This document shows positions 43,877-52,637 of a stretch of 64,000 bases of DNA, one piece after another. Both the position numbers and the translations under genes were made by a program. The first letter of the stretch is position 1, and every line of letters starts with the position of its first letter. The notes under the pieces were generated by a model, which saw only the letters and a program-made list of their open reading frames with translations, searched no databases and was not told the origin of the DNA. The DNA lies in contig NZ_VTRU01000001.1 of NCBI RefSeq assembly GCF_008274625.1, forward strand, positions 1,302,001-1,366,000. Reading direction: 5' to 3'. This DNA comes from Chryseobacterium panacisoli (GTDB lineage: Bacteria; Bacteroidota; Bacteroidia; Flavobacteriales; Weeksellaceae).

Positions 43877-43885
43877 CGATTGATT
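43870..43885. promoter_or_regulatory. TetR-type operator candidate
   Basis: AATCAA-ACGA-TTGATT is a perfect-arm 16 bp palindrome overlapping the -33 element of the operon promoter, where a bound dimer would block polymerase. Confidence 0.65.
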
Positions 43886-44095
43886 GATTTTTTAATATTG
43901 ATTTAATTTATTGTAAAGAAAAGACGTTTTCTATAATAGGCACTGAAACTGCTGGAAAGGCTGTTTTTGGATAAAAACAGCTTTAGAAAATTTAATAATA
44001 AAGACGTATTAAATAAAAATTCATTGTAAAATATGAATCTTTAACATAATGTTGATGTAAAACACAGTTAAAAAAAGGAAAGATAGAAACAAAAA

Positions 44096-44114
44096 ATCCG
44101 GCTGTTACCGGAAT
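44096..44114 (-). terminator. Terminator after holB
   Basis: On the minus strand AATTCCGG-TAACAG-CCGGATT runs into a T-run, just beyond the holB stop. Confidence 0.7.
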
Positions 44115-44119
44115 TTTAT

Positions 44120-45238
44120 TTATGTGCTTTTGTGAATATATCTCGATAGTTTTATCCCCAGATCAGTCCACACGATTTTAGGGTTTCCGTTTCGGGTAAG
44201 ATGCAGATCAGCAGTACTGATTTCGTCTAAGATACTTTCAATATTGGCTCCGCTGATAAATTTTGAAAATCCTGTCCAGTTGAATCCGTTCGCATCTATT
44301 TTTTTATATACCAGATTTTCAGACTGATAATTCTGAAGTAACGCAAGCCTAAAGATTTCAGAACAGTAGTTCAGGAAGTTTTTCTGCTTCTCCCTGTTCC
44401 ATCCTGCAATTTCTCTGGCCCAAAGAATGATACTTCTCAGATATTCAGGTTTCTTTTTTACCATAAAGGCATCTCTCACCCACTGTACAAAGAGCTTTTC
44501 AAATTCATTGGTTTTCTCTCCGGAATTCAGCAGTTTTACAGCATCATTAAGATTTCCCTGCGCTTCATGCACAATCTCTTTCACTTTTTCTTCTGAAACA
44601 GAAAAGTTCTTTTTGAGATGGTTTTCAATATCTTCATCATGTATTCTCGGGATTTCTACAATCTGTGTTCTGGAAAGAATGGTAGGAAGAATGTCATTGG
44701 TGCTTTCTGCAGTAAGAAGAATGATTGTTTTAGCGGGCGGCTCTTCTAAAAATTTCAGAAATTTGTTTGAAGCCGCGATATTCATTTTATCAGCTCTCCA
44801 GACGATAAGGATTTTGGTTCCTCCTTCAAAACTTTTCAAAGAAAACTTCTGGTTCTGGTCATCAATTTCATCTGCGGAAATAAAAAGCTGCTTATTTTCC
44901 GACTCTAAAAAAGCAGTCCAGTCATCATAGCTTGCATAAGGAGAAGCCATGATCATTTCTCTGAACTCATCAAATTTATTCTTGCTTAAAGAGTTTCTAT
45001 TGTCTGTAAAAACAGGAAAGCTGAAATGCAGATCCAGGTGATTGAGATGTTCTACTTTCGCTGCAGCATGTTCATTTTCACGGTTCAGAATTTCTTTTGC
45101 ATAGGCCAAGACCATAGGTAATGTTCCGTATCCCTCTTTTCCTACAAAAAGCTGGGCATGGCTCACTCTGTTTTCGGCAATGCTTTCTCTAAGAAGTTTT
45201 TTCAGATTCGTCTGTCCGGCGATATTCTCCCAATTCAT
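44120..45238 (-). CDS. holB: DNA polymerase III delta-prime-like clamp-loader subunit
   Basis: A 372-residue AAA+ type protein. It begins WENIAGQTNLKKLLRESIAE, contains NRVSHAQLFVGKEGYGTLP in place of the classical P-loop (the GxxGxGK core is degenerate, as expected for delta-prime) and the sensor segment KFLEEPPAKTIILLTAES. ILSRTQIVEIPR is also typical. It helps load the sliding clamp. A -7 box ends only 4 nt before the start, suggesting a leaderless transcript. Confidence 0.88.
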   Translation of the reverse strand: MNWENIAGQTNLKKLLRESIAENRVSHAQLFVGKEGYGTLPMVLAYAKEILNRENEHAAAKVEHLNHLDLHFSFPVFTDNRNSLSKNKFDEFREMIMASPYASYDDWTAFLESENKQLFISADEIDDQNQKFSLKSFEGGTKILIVWRADKMNIAASNKFLKFLEEPPAKTIILLTAESTNDILPTILSRTQIVEIPRIHDEDIENHLKKNFSVSEEKVKEIVHEAQGNLNDAVKLLNSGEKTNEFEKLFVQWVRDAFMVKKKPEYLRSIILWAREIAGWNREKQKNFLNYCSEIFRLALLQNYQSENLVYKKIDANGFNWTGFSKFISGANIESILDEISTADLHLTRNGNPKIVWTDLGIKLSRYIHKST

Positions 45239-45242
45239 GTTT

Positions 45243-45250
45243 CAAAGATA
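45243..45250 (-). promoter_or_regulatory. -7 box directly before holB
   Basis: TATCTTTG on the minus strand, separated from the ATG by only 4 nt. Confidence 0.5.
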
Positions 45251-45413
45251 AAAAATCTTATTTCAATTTATAAAATTAAGTCTGCTTAAAATGTACAAAA
45301 CTATAGATTACAAATTTCAAAAGATCATCACTCCTATTCTATTATAGGAAATATCAATAATAAGATTAGAATAAAACTTAAAATTAAATTTTACACAATT
45401 TAATTTTAAGCAA

Positions 45414-45421
45414 TAAATTTG
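45414..45421 (+). promoter_or_regulatory. -7 box for aldehyde dehydrogenase gene
   Basis: TAAATTTG fits TAnnTTTG, giving a leader of about 60 nt. No clear -33 element. Confidence 0.45.
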
Positions 45422-45489
45422 CAGAATGAAATTTTCGTAAATTCATTACGATTTCACATCATTTTCAAATAGTAAAAAATCATACACCA

Positions 45490-46809
45490 ATGGATACAAA
45501 CCTGGAACAAAAAATCAAAGGTATATTTCAACAGCAAAAAGCCTTTTTCAAAACCAATCAGACTAAAGATATTGAATTCAGAAAAGCACAATTAAGAAAA
45601 TTCCGTGAAGTTTTTTTACAGCATACGGATGATCTTTGTGAAGCCTTATCTATTGATCTGGGGAAAAGCAGAAAGGAAGCAGAGTATGTGGAAATTCAAA
45701 TCGTCATCAGTGAGCTGGATTATTTTCTGGAGAATATTGATGAATGGGCAAAACCTACTCATGTCCCTTCAAAGCCGCACCCATCAGGAGCTGAAGTGGT
45801 GAGCAAAGTAATATATGAACCTTATGGTGTTACGTATATTATCGGCCCTTTCAACTACCCTGTTCAACTTACATTCAGTCCGCTTATCGGAGCTTTGGTA
45901 GCCGGAAATACAGCTATTCTAAAACCTTCTGAAAATACACCACATGTTGCTCAGGTTCTAGAAAATATTGTAAAAGAGTCTTTCGATGAATCTTATGTAG
46001 CAGTCATTCAGGGAGCGATTGAGGAGAATACACTTTTATTAAGCCTTCCTTTTGATTATATTTTCTTTACCGGAAGTCCGAATGTTGGAAAAATTGTAAT
46101 GAAAGCAGCCGCAGAGCAATTAATACCTCTGGCATTGGAACTTGGGGGAAAATCGCCAACGATCGTTCACAAAGATGCGGATCTTGATAAGGCGGTAGCA
46201 AGAATATCTTACGGGAAGTGGATTAACTGTGGACAAACGTGTGTTGCTCCGGACTATATTTATATCCACGAATCTATAAAAGATGCATTTATTGAGAAGT
46301 TTAAAGCTCATTTAAATACCACTTATGAAGGTCAGTCATTAGGAAAAATCGGAAAAATTGTGAGCCAGAATCAAATTAAACATCTGGCCGGTTATTTGGA
46401 GGCGTCTCCTGAAAAAGTGATCTATGGGGGCAGTTATGATTTGGAAACCCGTCATTTTGAAGCTACTTTAATGGATAATATCACCTGGAATGATCAGGTA
46501 ATGCAGCAGGAGATCTTCGGTCCTGTCCTTCCTATCATGACCTATAGTGATATTAATGAGGCACTGGAAGAAATAAACAACCGTCCGAAACCACTGGCAT
46601 TATATGTTTTCACAGAAAACCAGGAACTTGCAGATCACGTTTTGCATCATACCACAAGCGGAGATGCGGAGATCAACAGCACGATCATTCATGTGGGCTC
46701 GCATTATTTACCATTTGGAGGTGTAGGAACCTCCGGAATGGGAAAATATCATGGAAAATTCAGCTTTGAAAGTTTTAGCCACAGCCGATCCGTGCTTCAG
46801 GTAAAATAA
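45490..46809 (+). CDS. Aldehyde dehydrogenase (class 3-like)
   Basis: A 439-residue NAD(P)-dependent aldehyde dehydrogenase of the shorter class 3/YwdH/coniferyl-aldehyde type. The base Glu is in LALELGGKSP, the nucleophile Cys251 in NCGQTCVAPDY, and the cofactor loop is FTGSPNVGKIV. The C-terminal GGVGTSGMGKYHGKFSFESF is characteristic of this branch. Likely substrates are fatty or aromatic aldehydes. Monocistronic, with a terminator. Confidence 0.92.
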   Translation: MDTNLEQKIKGIFQQQKAFFKTNQTKDIEFRKAQLRKFREVFLQHTDDLCEALSIDLGKSRKEAEYVEIQIVISELDYFLENIDEWAKPTHVPSKPHPSGAEVVSKVIYEPYGVTYIIGPFNYPVQLTFSPLIGALVAGNTAILKPSENTPHVAQVLENIVKESFDESYVAVIQGAIEENTLLLSLPFDYIFFTGSPNVGKIVMKAAAEQLIPLALELGGKSPTIVHKDADLDKAVARISYGKWINCGQTCVAPDYIYIHESIKDAFIEKFKAHLNTTYEGQSLGKIGKIVSQNQIKHLAGYLEASPEKVIYGGSYDLETRHFEATLMDNITWNDQVMQQEIFGPVLPIMTYSDINEALEEINNRPKPLALYVFTENQELADHVLHHTTSGDAEINSTIIHVGSHYLPFGGVGTSGMGKYHGKFSFESFSHSRSVLQVK

Positions 46810-46838
46810 TAAATAGAGATAATAATTCCTATAGACTA

Positions 46839-46868
46839 AGGCTGTTCAATATAGAACAGTCTTTTTTA
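46839..46868 (+). terminator. Aldehyde dehydrogenase terminator
   Basis: AGGCTGTTC-AATATA-GAACAGTCT followed by a T-run, 29 bp after the stop. Confidence 0.8.
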
Positions 46869-47006
46869 TATAACAGAATTGATATTTTAACTGATTAAAA
46901 TTTGCATTTTTCTTTGAAAGAAAGGCCCTTAACAAACTTTAACCACATATAATTTTTACAATTCATTAATATTTAAGATATTTGCGCATTGTTTTAAAAA
47001 TAAAGA

Positions 47007-48314
47007 ATGAAAAAAATCTTTGTAGTATCATTCATATCAGTTGGATATTTTCTGAATGCACAGAGTCTAAGCAACTCACCTTATGCAACGTATGGAATTG
47101 GAGATGTGAAATATGATAATACGATCGAGACTACTTCTATGGGAGGTATATCAACTGCTTATATAAGTGATTTCACGAGTAGTTTCAATTTTGCCAATCC
47201 GGCAAACAACGCCAATTTCGAACTTACGAGTATCAGACTGGAAGCTACCAATGAAAACAATTATTTCAAATCGAACTATAACGATATGAAATCTACAAAG
47301 CATTCTACGTATCTTTCCAATATATCTCTTGCATTTCCACTATCTCCAAAAGTGAAAATGGGGATCTCTTATCAGCCATACAGTTCTAAAAGTTACGATA
47401 TCGTAAATGAACAACTGGCTGCAGACGGAACTCCGATGTATAAAAATAACTTTAAAGGTAGCGGAACATTAAATGCTGCACAAGTTGCTGTTTCTTATAA
47501 AATTAATCAGGAACTTTCTGTGGGAGCGAGAGCGAACCTTTATTTTGGAGACCTTAATGACCTTAACGAATTCCGTGCGTACAACCCTGCTACAGGCAGT
47601 TATGCCGGTGAATATGTTAATGGTTATCAGACTAAAAACAGAGTCAGAAACTTTAATTTTACGCTTGGTACAAGCTACCAGACTTTAAATACCCGTACTG
47701 ATAAGAAATTCACAGTAGGAGCAACTGCTACTTTCGGAAATACCAGTAATATGACTACTGAGTACATCAACAGTACTTACAGATACTCTGATGCTCAGGA
47801 AACCACTAAGGTATATGAAACAATCATAGAGCAAAAAGACACAAAATCTAAAAACCTTCTTCCATTACAGGCATCCGTAGGGGTTGGATATGGAAGTGAA
47901 AACCATTGGTTCCTATCAGGACAGGTGGATTATAAAAAAGGAGAAGATATCTCTTATTTCGGTAAAACTTTCGACTTCCAGGATACCTACAGAATTTCTG
48001 CAGGTGGATGGTATCTCCCTAACTATAACAACTTCAGAAGCTACTTCTCAAGAGTAATTTACAGATATGGAGCTTTCTATGAAAGAGGAAACCTTAAACT
48101 GGAAGGGACAAGCATCAACAAATACGGTATTTCTGCCGGGGTAATGCTTCCATTCAAAACAAGTAGTATCACAAGAATGAGTGGTCTTGAAATAGGACTG
48201 GAAGTAGGTAAAAGAGGAACTCTTAAAAACAACCTGATCAACCAGAACTTCATCAACCTGAAAATCGGCTTTAATTTTGCTGATAAATGGTTCAGAAAGA
48301 CTCTTTATAACTAG
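47007..48314 (+). CDS. Outer-membrane beta-barrel protein, LptC-linked
   Basis: A 435-residue protein with a signal peptide (MKKIFVVSFISVGYFLNAQ) and a strand-rich body: SNSPYATYGIGDVKYDN near the N-terminus, then amphipathic strands with aromatic pairs, resembling FadL/PorV-like barrels of Bacteroidota. Its stop is 1 bp before the lptC ATG, and anmK follows, so the three are an operon. An envelope or lipid-transport role is plausible from context; the exact function is unknown. Confidence 0.78.
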   Translation: MKKIFVVSFISVGYFLNAQSLSNSPYATYGIGDVKYDNTIETTSMGGISTAYISDFTSSFNFANPANNANFELTSIRLEATNENNYFKSNYNDMKSTKHSTYLSNISLAFPLSPKVKMGISYQPYSSKSYDIVNEQLAADGTPMYKNNFKGSGTLNAAQVAVSYKINQELSVGARANLYFGDLNDLNEFRAYNPATGSYAGEYVNGYQTKNRVRNFNFTLGTSYQTLNTRTDKKFTVGATATFGNTSNMTTEYINSTYRYSDAQETTKVYETIIEQKDTKSKNLLPLQASVGVGYGSENHWFLSGQVDYKKGEDISYFGKTFDFQDTYRISAGGWYLPNYNNFRSYFSRVIYRYGAFYERGNLKLEGTSINKYGISAGVMLPFKTSSITRMSGLEIGLEVGKRGTLKNNLINQNFINLKIGFNFADKWFRKTLYN

Positions 48315-48315
48315 A

Positions 48316-48906
48316 ATGAATTTTTCAGAAAAAATATCATATAAAAATATAGCATGCCTTTTTAGTTGTGCTATATTTTTTATATTGACATCCTGTGAAG
48401 AGGATCTTACCAAAAGAAATGGCAACCAAAGCAAAAATTTCCCTTCACAGATCATCAACAACGCCAATATTATACAGCGTGACTCCGGATTCATAATGAT
48501 GAAGGCTAAAGCGCCTATTATAGAAAAATATGAGCTTATTGACAGCCCTTATACGGTGGCTAGAAAAGGAATTGATATTGAGTTTTTTGACAAGAAGAAG
48601 CCAAAAGTTCCTGGTACCATTAAAGCAAAATATGCCAAGTTCTATGATTATAAAAAATTCTACGAAGCTAAAGGTGACGTAAGAATAAAAACCAATGAAG
48701 GGCAGAGATTTGCCATGCAGAGTATCTATTGGGATCAAAGAAAAAACAGAATCTATACTAAAGATACTGTATATGTCACCATGGAAGACGGTTCTACACT
48801 GGTAGGTGCCAATGGAATGACTGCAAAGGATGACTTTTCTGAATATACTTTCTATAACAACTCAGGAGATTTCAGTTCAAAGAGAATTTCTGAGAATAAA
48901 AAATAA
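48316..48906 (+). CDS. lptC: LPS export protein LptC
   Basis: A 196-residue protein with a lipoprotein-type signal (SCAIFFILTSCEED) and a periplasmic OstA/LptC-like beta-jellyroll. Typical text: YEAKGDVRIKTNEGQRFAMQ, YWDQRKNRIYTKDTVYV and GMTAKDDFSEYTFYNNSG. It shuttles LPS between LptF/G and LptA. Start chosen at 48316, one base after the upstream stop; an earlier ATG lies inside the preceding gene. anmK follows after 11 bp. Confidence 0.87.
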   Translation: MNFSEKISYKNIACLFSCAIFFILTSCEEDLTKRNGNQSKNFPSQIINNANIIQRDSGFIMMKAKAPIIEKYELIDSPYTVARKGIDIEFFDKKKPKVPGTIKAKYAKFYDYKKFYEAKGDVRIKTNEGQRFAMQSIYWDQRKNRIYTKDTVYVTMEDGSTLVGANGMTAKDDFSEYTFYNNSGDFSSKRISENKK

Positions 48907-48917
48907 TCCGAAAAATA

Positions 48918-49961
48918 ATGAAAGCTCTGGCTATTGGACTGATGTCCGGGACAAGTCTGGACGGTCTGGATATCTGTCTTGCTGAATTTGAAAAACAAGA
49001 CAAATGGTCTTTTCAGATCCTGAAAGCCGAGACCATCCCCTATGCTGAGGATTGGGAAAACAAACTTAGAAACTCTATTCATCTTTCTGCAGAAGATTTA
49101 CTGGAACTGAATTCAGAATATGGTTTTTACCTTGGCCGGCAGGTGAAAGAATTCATCAACAAACATCAGCTCGAAAATATCAGCCTGATTGCCTCTCACG
49201 GTCATACCATTTTCCATCAGCCCAAGCGAAAATTTACCCTTCAGATAGGAGACGGCAGAGCGATTAAGCTGGAAACCGGATTACCTGTTATCTATGATTT
49301 CAGAAGTCAGGATGTTTTGATGAATGGAAACGGTGCTCCATTGGTTCCTATAGGTGATGAATTACTTTTTTCAGAATATAATGCCTGTTTAAATCTTGGA
49401 GGGTTTTCCAATATTTCTTTACATTCAGACGGAAAAAGAATCGCTTTTGATATAGCTCCTGTTAATATTGTATTGAATCATTTAGCACAACACATCAACA
49501 AAAGTTTTGATGAAAATGGAGCGCTTGCTCAAAAAGGAGAAATAAATGAAGCTTTACTGAATGATCTTAATGCTTTAGATTTCTACCAGCATTCACACCC
49601 AAAATCTTTGGGAATCGAATGGTGCAATAACCATATATTTCCAGCTCTTAAAAACATTGAAACCCTGGATGCCCTGGCTACTTTTACGGAACACACCGCC
49701 CAGCAGATCGCCATTGTTATCAATAAAAATAAAATAAAAGACATACTTATCACCGGCGGAGGTGCTTACAACTCATTTTTAATTGAAAAAATAAGATCAA
49801 AAACACAAGCTGAAGTGATTATCCCTAAAAAAGAAATCATCGATTATAAGGAAGCTCTTATCTTCGCTTTTATGGGGGTTTTAAAAGTAAATAATGAGGT
49901 GAATGTACTTTCTTCTGCTACAGGAAGTTCCTATGACCACTGTTCAGGAGTCATAGCATAA
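48918..49961 (+). CDS. anmK: Anhydro-N-acetylmuramic acid kinase
   Basis: A 347-residue sugar kinase for cell-wall recycling, converting anhydroMurNAc plus ATP to MurNAc-6-phosphate. Motifs: GLMSGTSLDGLDI at residues 7-19 (substrate and phosphate), NGNGAPLVPIGDELLF, LNLGGFSNIS and DILITGGGAYNSFLI (ATPase fold phosphate-2 and adenosine). Slightly shorter than the E. coli enzyme (369), as usual in Bacteroidota. Third gene of the operon. Confidence 0.94.
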   Translation: MKALAIGLMSGTSLDGLDICLAEFEKQDKWSFQILKAETIPYAEDWENKLRNSIHLSAEDLLELNSEYGFYLGRQVKEFINKHQLENISLIASHGHTIFHQPKRKFTLQIGDGRAIKLETGLPVIYDFRSQDVLMNGNGAPLVPIGDELLFSEYNACLNLGGFSNISLHSDGKRIAFDIAPVNIVLNHLAQHINKSFDENGALAQKGEINEALLNDLNALDFYQHSHPKSLGIEWCNNHIFPALKNIETLDALATFTEHTAQQIAIVINKNKIKDILITGGGAYNSFLIEKIRSKTQAEVIIPKKEIIDYKEALIFAFMGVLKVNNEVNVLSSATGSSYDHCSGVIA

Positions 49962-49977
49962 AAGTCTCACATCAAAA

Positions 49978-50010
49978 TAAAAAAACCTTCATTTTTTGAA
50001 GGTTTTTTTT
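49978..50010. terminator. Bidirectional terminator
   Basis: A-run, CCTTCA-TTTTT-TGAAGG, T-run between anmK (+) and the SRPBCC gene (-). Confidence 0.88.
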
Positions 50011-50011
50011 A

Positions 50012-50401
50012 TTATTTATAGGCTTCGATTTTATCGGTAAGCGTATTGATAAAGTTCTGTAGTGGTTTTTCTACCATCATTTTAATGAACGGATTGAATT
50101 TCCCTTCAAATAACATCTGAACTTCAGTCTGGTTATCATTAATCGGGTTTAAAGTGGCTGTTAAGGTGAAGTCCAGACTTGAACTTGCAGATCTTAAAAC
50201 AGCTTTCTGATCATCTACTTCATCTATTTTTAACGCAATTTCCGGCATTCCCTGTAATCCGAATTTAAATCCGTTATCTCTGGTTTCAAATTTCTGAAGA
50301 CCATCCGGCATAAAATCTTTGTAATTTTCAGGTGATTTCAGCAACTCGGTAAGTTCTTTAGATGATTTATTGACAATAATCTTTCGTCCTTCTAAATTCA
50401 T
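50012..50401 (-). CDS. SRPBCC family protein
   Basis: A 129-residue START/Bet v 1-like helix-grip protein. It begins NLEGRKIIVNKSSKELTELL and ends with a long C-terminal helix (MMVEKPLQNFINTLTDKIEAY), as in small ligand-binding SRPBCC proteins. It may bind a hydrophobic ligand; the function is unknown. Divergent from the Nudix gene by 36 bp. Confidence 0.82.
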   Translation of the reverse strand: MNLEGRKIIVNKSSKELTELLKSPENYKDFMPDGLQKFETRDNGFKFGLQGMPEIALKIDEVDDQKAVLRSASSSLDFTLTATLNPINDNQTEVQMLFEGKFNPFIKMMVEKPLQNFINTLTDKIEAYK

Positions 50402-50405
50402 TTTT

Positions 50406-50413
50406 TATTTTTG
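50406..50413 (+). promoter_or_regulatory. -7 box for Nudix gene
   Basis: TATTTTTG fits TAnnTTTG, 24 bp before the Nudix ATG. Confidence 0.45.
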
Positions 50414-50437
50414 TATTTAAATTCTTAACTATTACAA

Positions 50438-51046
50438 ATGTATAAAGTTTTTGTCAACGAAAAAAAATTATTGATATCTAAGCATCCTGAAGAACTTGAA
50501 AAAAAGCTTGGGTATGAAAATTATACAACTTTAGAGATCGCTCTGGATCTTTTGGAGAATACTTCTGTGCAGGAACTTAATGTATATGGAGAGAATTTGG
50601 ATGAAATATGGCAGGAATTTCAAAAGCTTTTCAGAATTATAGAAGCAGCTGGGGGACTTGTTAACAATCCTGAAGGGAAAATTCTTTTTATTAAAAGGCT
50701 CGGCAAATGGGATCTTCCTAAGGGTAAGATGGAAAAAGGAGAATCCAGAGAAGAATCCGCAGTAAGGGAAATAGAGGAAGAAACCGGTCTTAGTGATGTT
50801 GAACTCTTAAAATTCATCAATACGACTTACCATATCTATGTAGAAAGAAATGGTGAGAAAATTTTGAAATGTACCCATTGGTTTGAAATGAACTTTGACG
50901 GAGAGGATACTTCCAAGCCGCAAACAGAAGAAGGCATTACTGAGGTAGCCTGGAAAACAACATCAGAAATTGAACATGAAGTTTTCCCAAGTACCTTCAA
51001 AAATATTATACTGATTGTACAAGAGTTCTGGGACCTGAAGAAATAA
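50438..51046 (+). CDS. Nudix hydrolase
   Basis: A 202-residue protein with a complete Nudix box at about residues 96-118 (GKMEKGESREESAVREIEEE, then TGL). An extra N-terminal domain of about 70 residues (MYKVFVNEKKLLISKHPEEL) precedes it, as in several Bacteroidota NUDIX proteins. It hydrolyses a nucleoside diphosphate linked to some moiety; the substrate is unknown. Confidence 0.9.
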   Translation: MYKVFVNEKKLLISKHPEELEKKLGYENYTTLEIALDLLENTSVQELNVYGENLDEIWQEFQKLFRIIEAAGGLVNNPEGKILFIKRLGKWDLPKGKMEKGESREESAVREIEEETGLSDVELLKFINTTYHIYVERNGEKILKCTHWFEMNFDGEDTSKPQTEEGITEVAWKTTSEIEHEVFPSTFKNIILIVQEFWDLKK

Positions 51047-51051
51047 ATAGC

Positions 51052-51205
51052 AGCCTGGAAGCGGGAAGAGTGAAGCCGGAAGTTACTATCCGGCAATCCA
51101 CTTTTTTCAGAGATTATTTAACAATGAAATTTATAAAGTTGAATAAAAAAGAGAACACTCTTCACTTACCTTCAGGATCTTCCCTCTCCCAGCCTCCAAT
51201 TTCCT
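51052..51205. repeat. Inverted GA-rich repeat, family D
   Basis: AGCCTGGAAGCGGGAAGAGT at the left and the pyrimidine-rich CTTCCCTCTCCCAGCCTCC at the right are roughly inverted, between the convergent Nudix and murF genes. Similar GA-rich strings occur at 11184-11263, 13615-13665 and 63960-64000. Confidence 0.45.
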
Positions 51206-51212
51206 TATTCTG

Positions 51213-52484
51213 CTAAATAAAGTCGATCAGCTTCTCAAGAGCAATTCCCCTGGAGCCTTTCAGCAATATATTTTCAGAGTGAATTTTGTTCTGCTTTAAA
51301 TATTCTATCAGGACTGTTGTATTTTCAAAAGCAAGATCTGAAGAATTAACCTCTTTAAAATGTTTTCCTACCGTGATAATTTCATTGAAGTTAAGTTCCT
51401 GAGCCAGTTTTAAAATATTCTGATGCTCTTTCTCACTTTCATCACCCAATTCCAGCATATCACCGATAATAATGGTTTTACTGCCTTCAAAACTGATAAA
51501 GTTATTCAGGGAAGCAGCCATAGAACTCGGGTTGGCATTATAGGTATCCAGAACCAAAGTCCTGCCCTCTTTTTTCACCACCTGAGATCTCATATTGGTA
51601 GGCGTATACAATTCCAGCGCATATTTTATTTTTTCAAAACTGATTCCGAAATGAAGCCCAAGACTTGCCGCTGCACAAAGATTGGTGAAATTATATTCTC
51701 CCGTCAGTTTTGAAACTGCTTTCTCTCCCTGATAGGTCAATCCTACAAAATGTTCTGCAGAAAAAGATTCAAAATTGTAATCTGATGTGTCTTTTCCAAA
51801 AGTAATTTTAGGTAAATAATTTTCAGTTTTTTCTACCTGAATAGGATCATTTTCATTAACAAGGATAGTTCTGTTATTATTTTTAAGATAGTCATAAAGC
51901 TCAGACTTTCCTTTAATCACCCCTTCAAAACCTCCGAATCCTTCTAAATGGGCTTTCCCAAAATTGGTAATATACCCGAAATCAGGTTGAGCAATGGTAC
52001 ACAGGAATTCAATTTCTTTCTGATGATTAGCTCCCATTTCAATCACGGCCATTTCATGTTCCGGCTTAATGGAAAGAATTGTCAAAGGAACTCCGATGTG
52101 GTTATTCAAATTTCCAAATGTATACTGTACATTATATTTTTCTGAAAGAACAGCATGAATCAACTCTTTAGTCGTCGTCTTTCCATTACTTCCCGTAAGC
52201 CCAATAAAAGGAATGGTAAGCTTGCTTCTATGATAAAGGGACAATTGCTGTAAAAATTCAAGGGTAGACGGAACATAGAAAATGTTTTTATCTCTGTTTT
52301 CAAACTCCGGAAGTTCAACAATTACGGCCAAAGCTCCATCATCTATGGCTTTTTCTGCTAATGTAGCTGCATTGAAATTCTCACCGGAAAAGGCAAAGAA
52401 AATATCATTCTCTGCTATTTTTCTGCTATCGATGGTCACTTTTGCAGCCTGCAGAAATAAAGGATAAAACTGTTCTATATTCAT
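51213..52484 (-). CDS. murF: UDP-MurNAc-tripeptide--D-Ala-D-Ala ligase MurF
   Basis: A 423-residue Mur ligase that adds D-Ala-D-Ala to the peptidoglycan precursor. The ATP loop GLTGSNGKTTTKEL is at residues 95-108, the central-domain EMGANHQKEI segment follows, and the C-terminal domain includes VLDTYNANPSSM and GDMLELGDESEKEHQ. I chose MNIEQFYPLFLQA at 52484; an upstream start adds 15 residues. It follows gldJ on the same strand, an arrangement familiar from other Flavobacteriia, although a terminator lies between. Confidence 0.95.
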   Translation of the reverse strand: MNIEQFYPLFLQAAKVTIDSRKIAENDIFFAFSGENFNAATLAEKAIDDGALAVIVELPEFENRDKNIFYVPSTLEFLQQLSLYHRSKLTIPFIGLTGSNGKTTTKELIHAVLSEKYNVQYTFGNLNNHIGVPLTILSIKPEHEMAVIEMGANHQKEIEFLCTIAQPDFGYITNFGKAHLEGFGGFEGVIKGKSELYDYLKNNNRTILVNENDPIQVEKTENYLPKITFGKDTSDYNFESFSAEHFVGLTYQGEKAVSKLTGEYNFTNLCAAASLGLHFGISFEKIKYALELYTPTNMRSQVVKKEGRTLVLDTYNANPSSMAASLNNFISFEGSKTIIIGDMLELGDESEKEHQNILKLAQELNFNEIITVGKHFKEVNSSDLAFENTTVLIEYLKQNKIHSENILLKGSRGIALEKLIDFI

Positions 52485-52582
52485 GTGGAAATATATATTT
52501 TTTAAAAAGAGGTCATATGCAATCGCCAAATCTATATGGGTATTTTAGACTTTTTAACCAAAGCGATTTCATGGTTCAAAAA

Positions 52583-52616
52583 TAAAAAAACCTTCCGAAA
52601 GTTCGGAAGGTTTTTT
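52583..52616 (-). terminator. gldJ terminator
   Basis: A7-CCTTCCGAA-AG-TTCGGAAGG-T6, perfect, just after gldJ and about 100 bp before murF. Confidence 0.9.
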
Positions 52617-52637
52617 ATAAGTATTTTTTGATAAATA

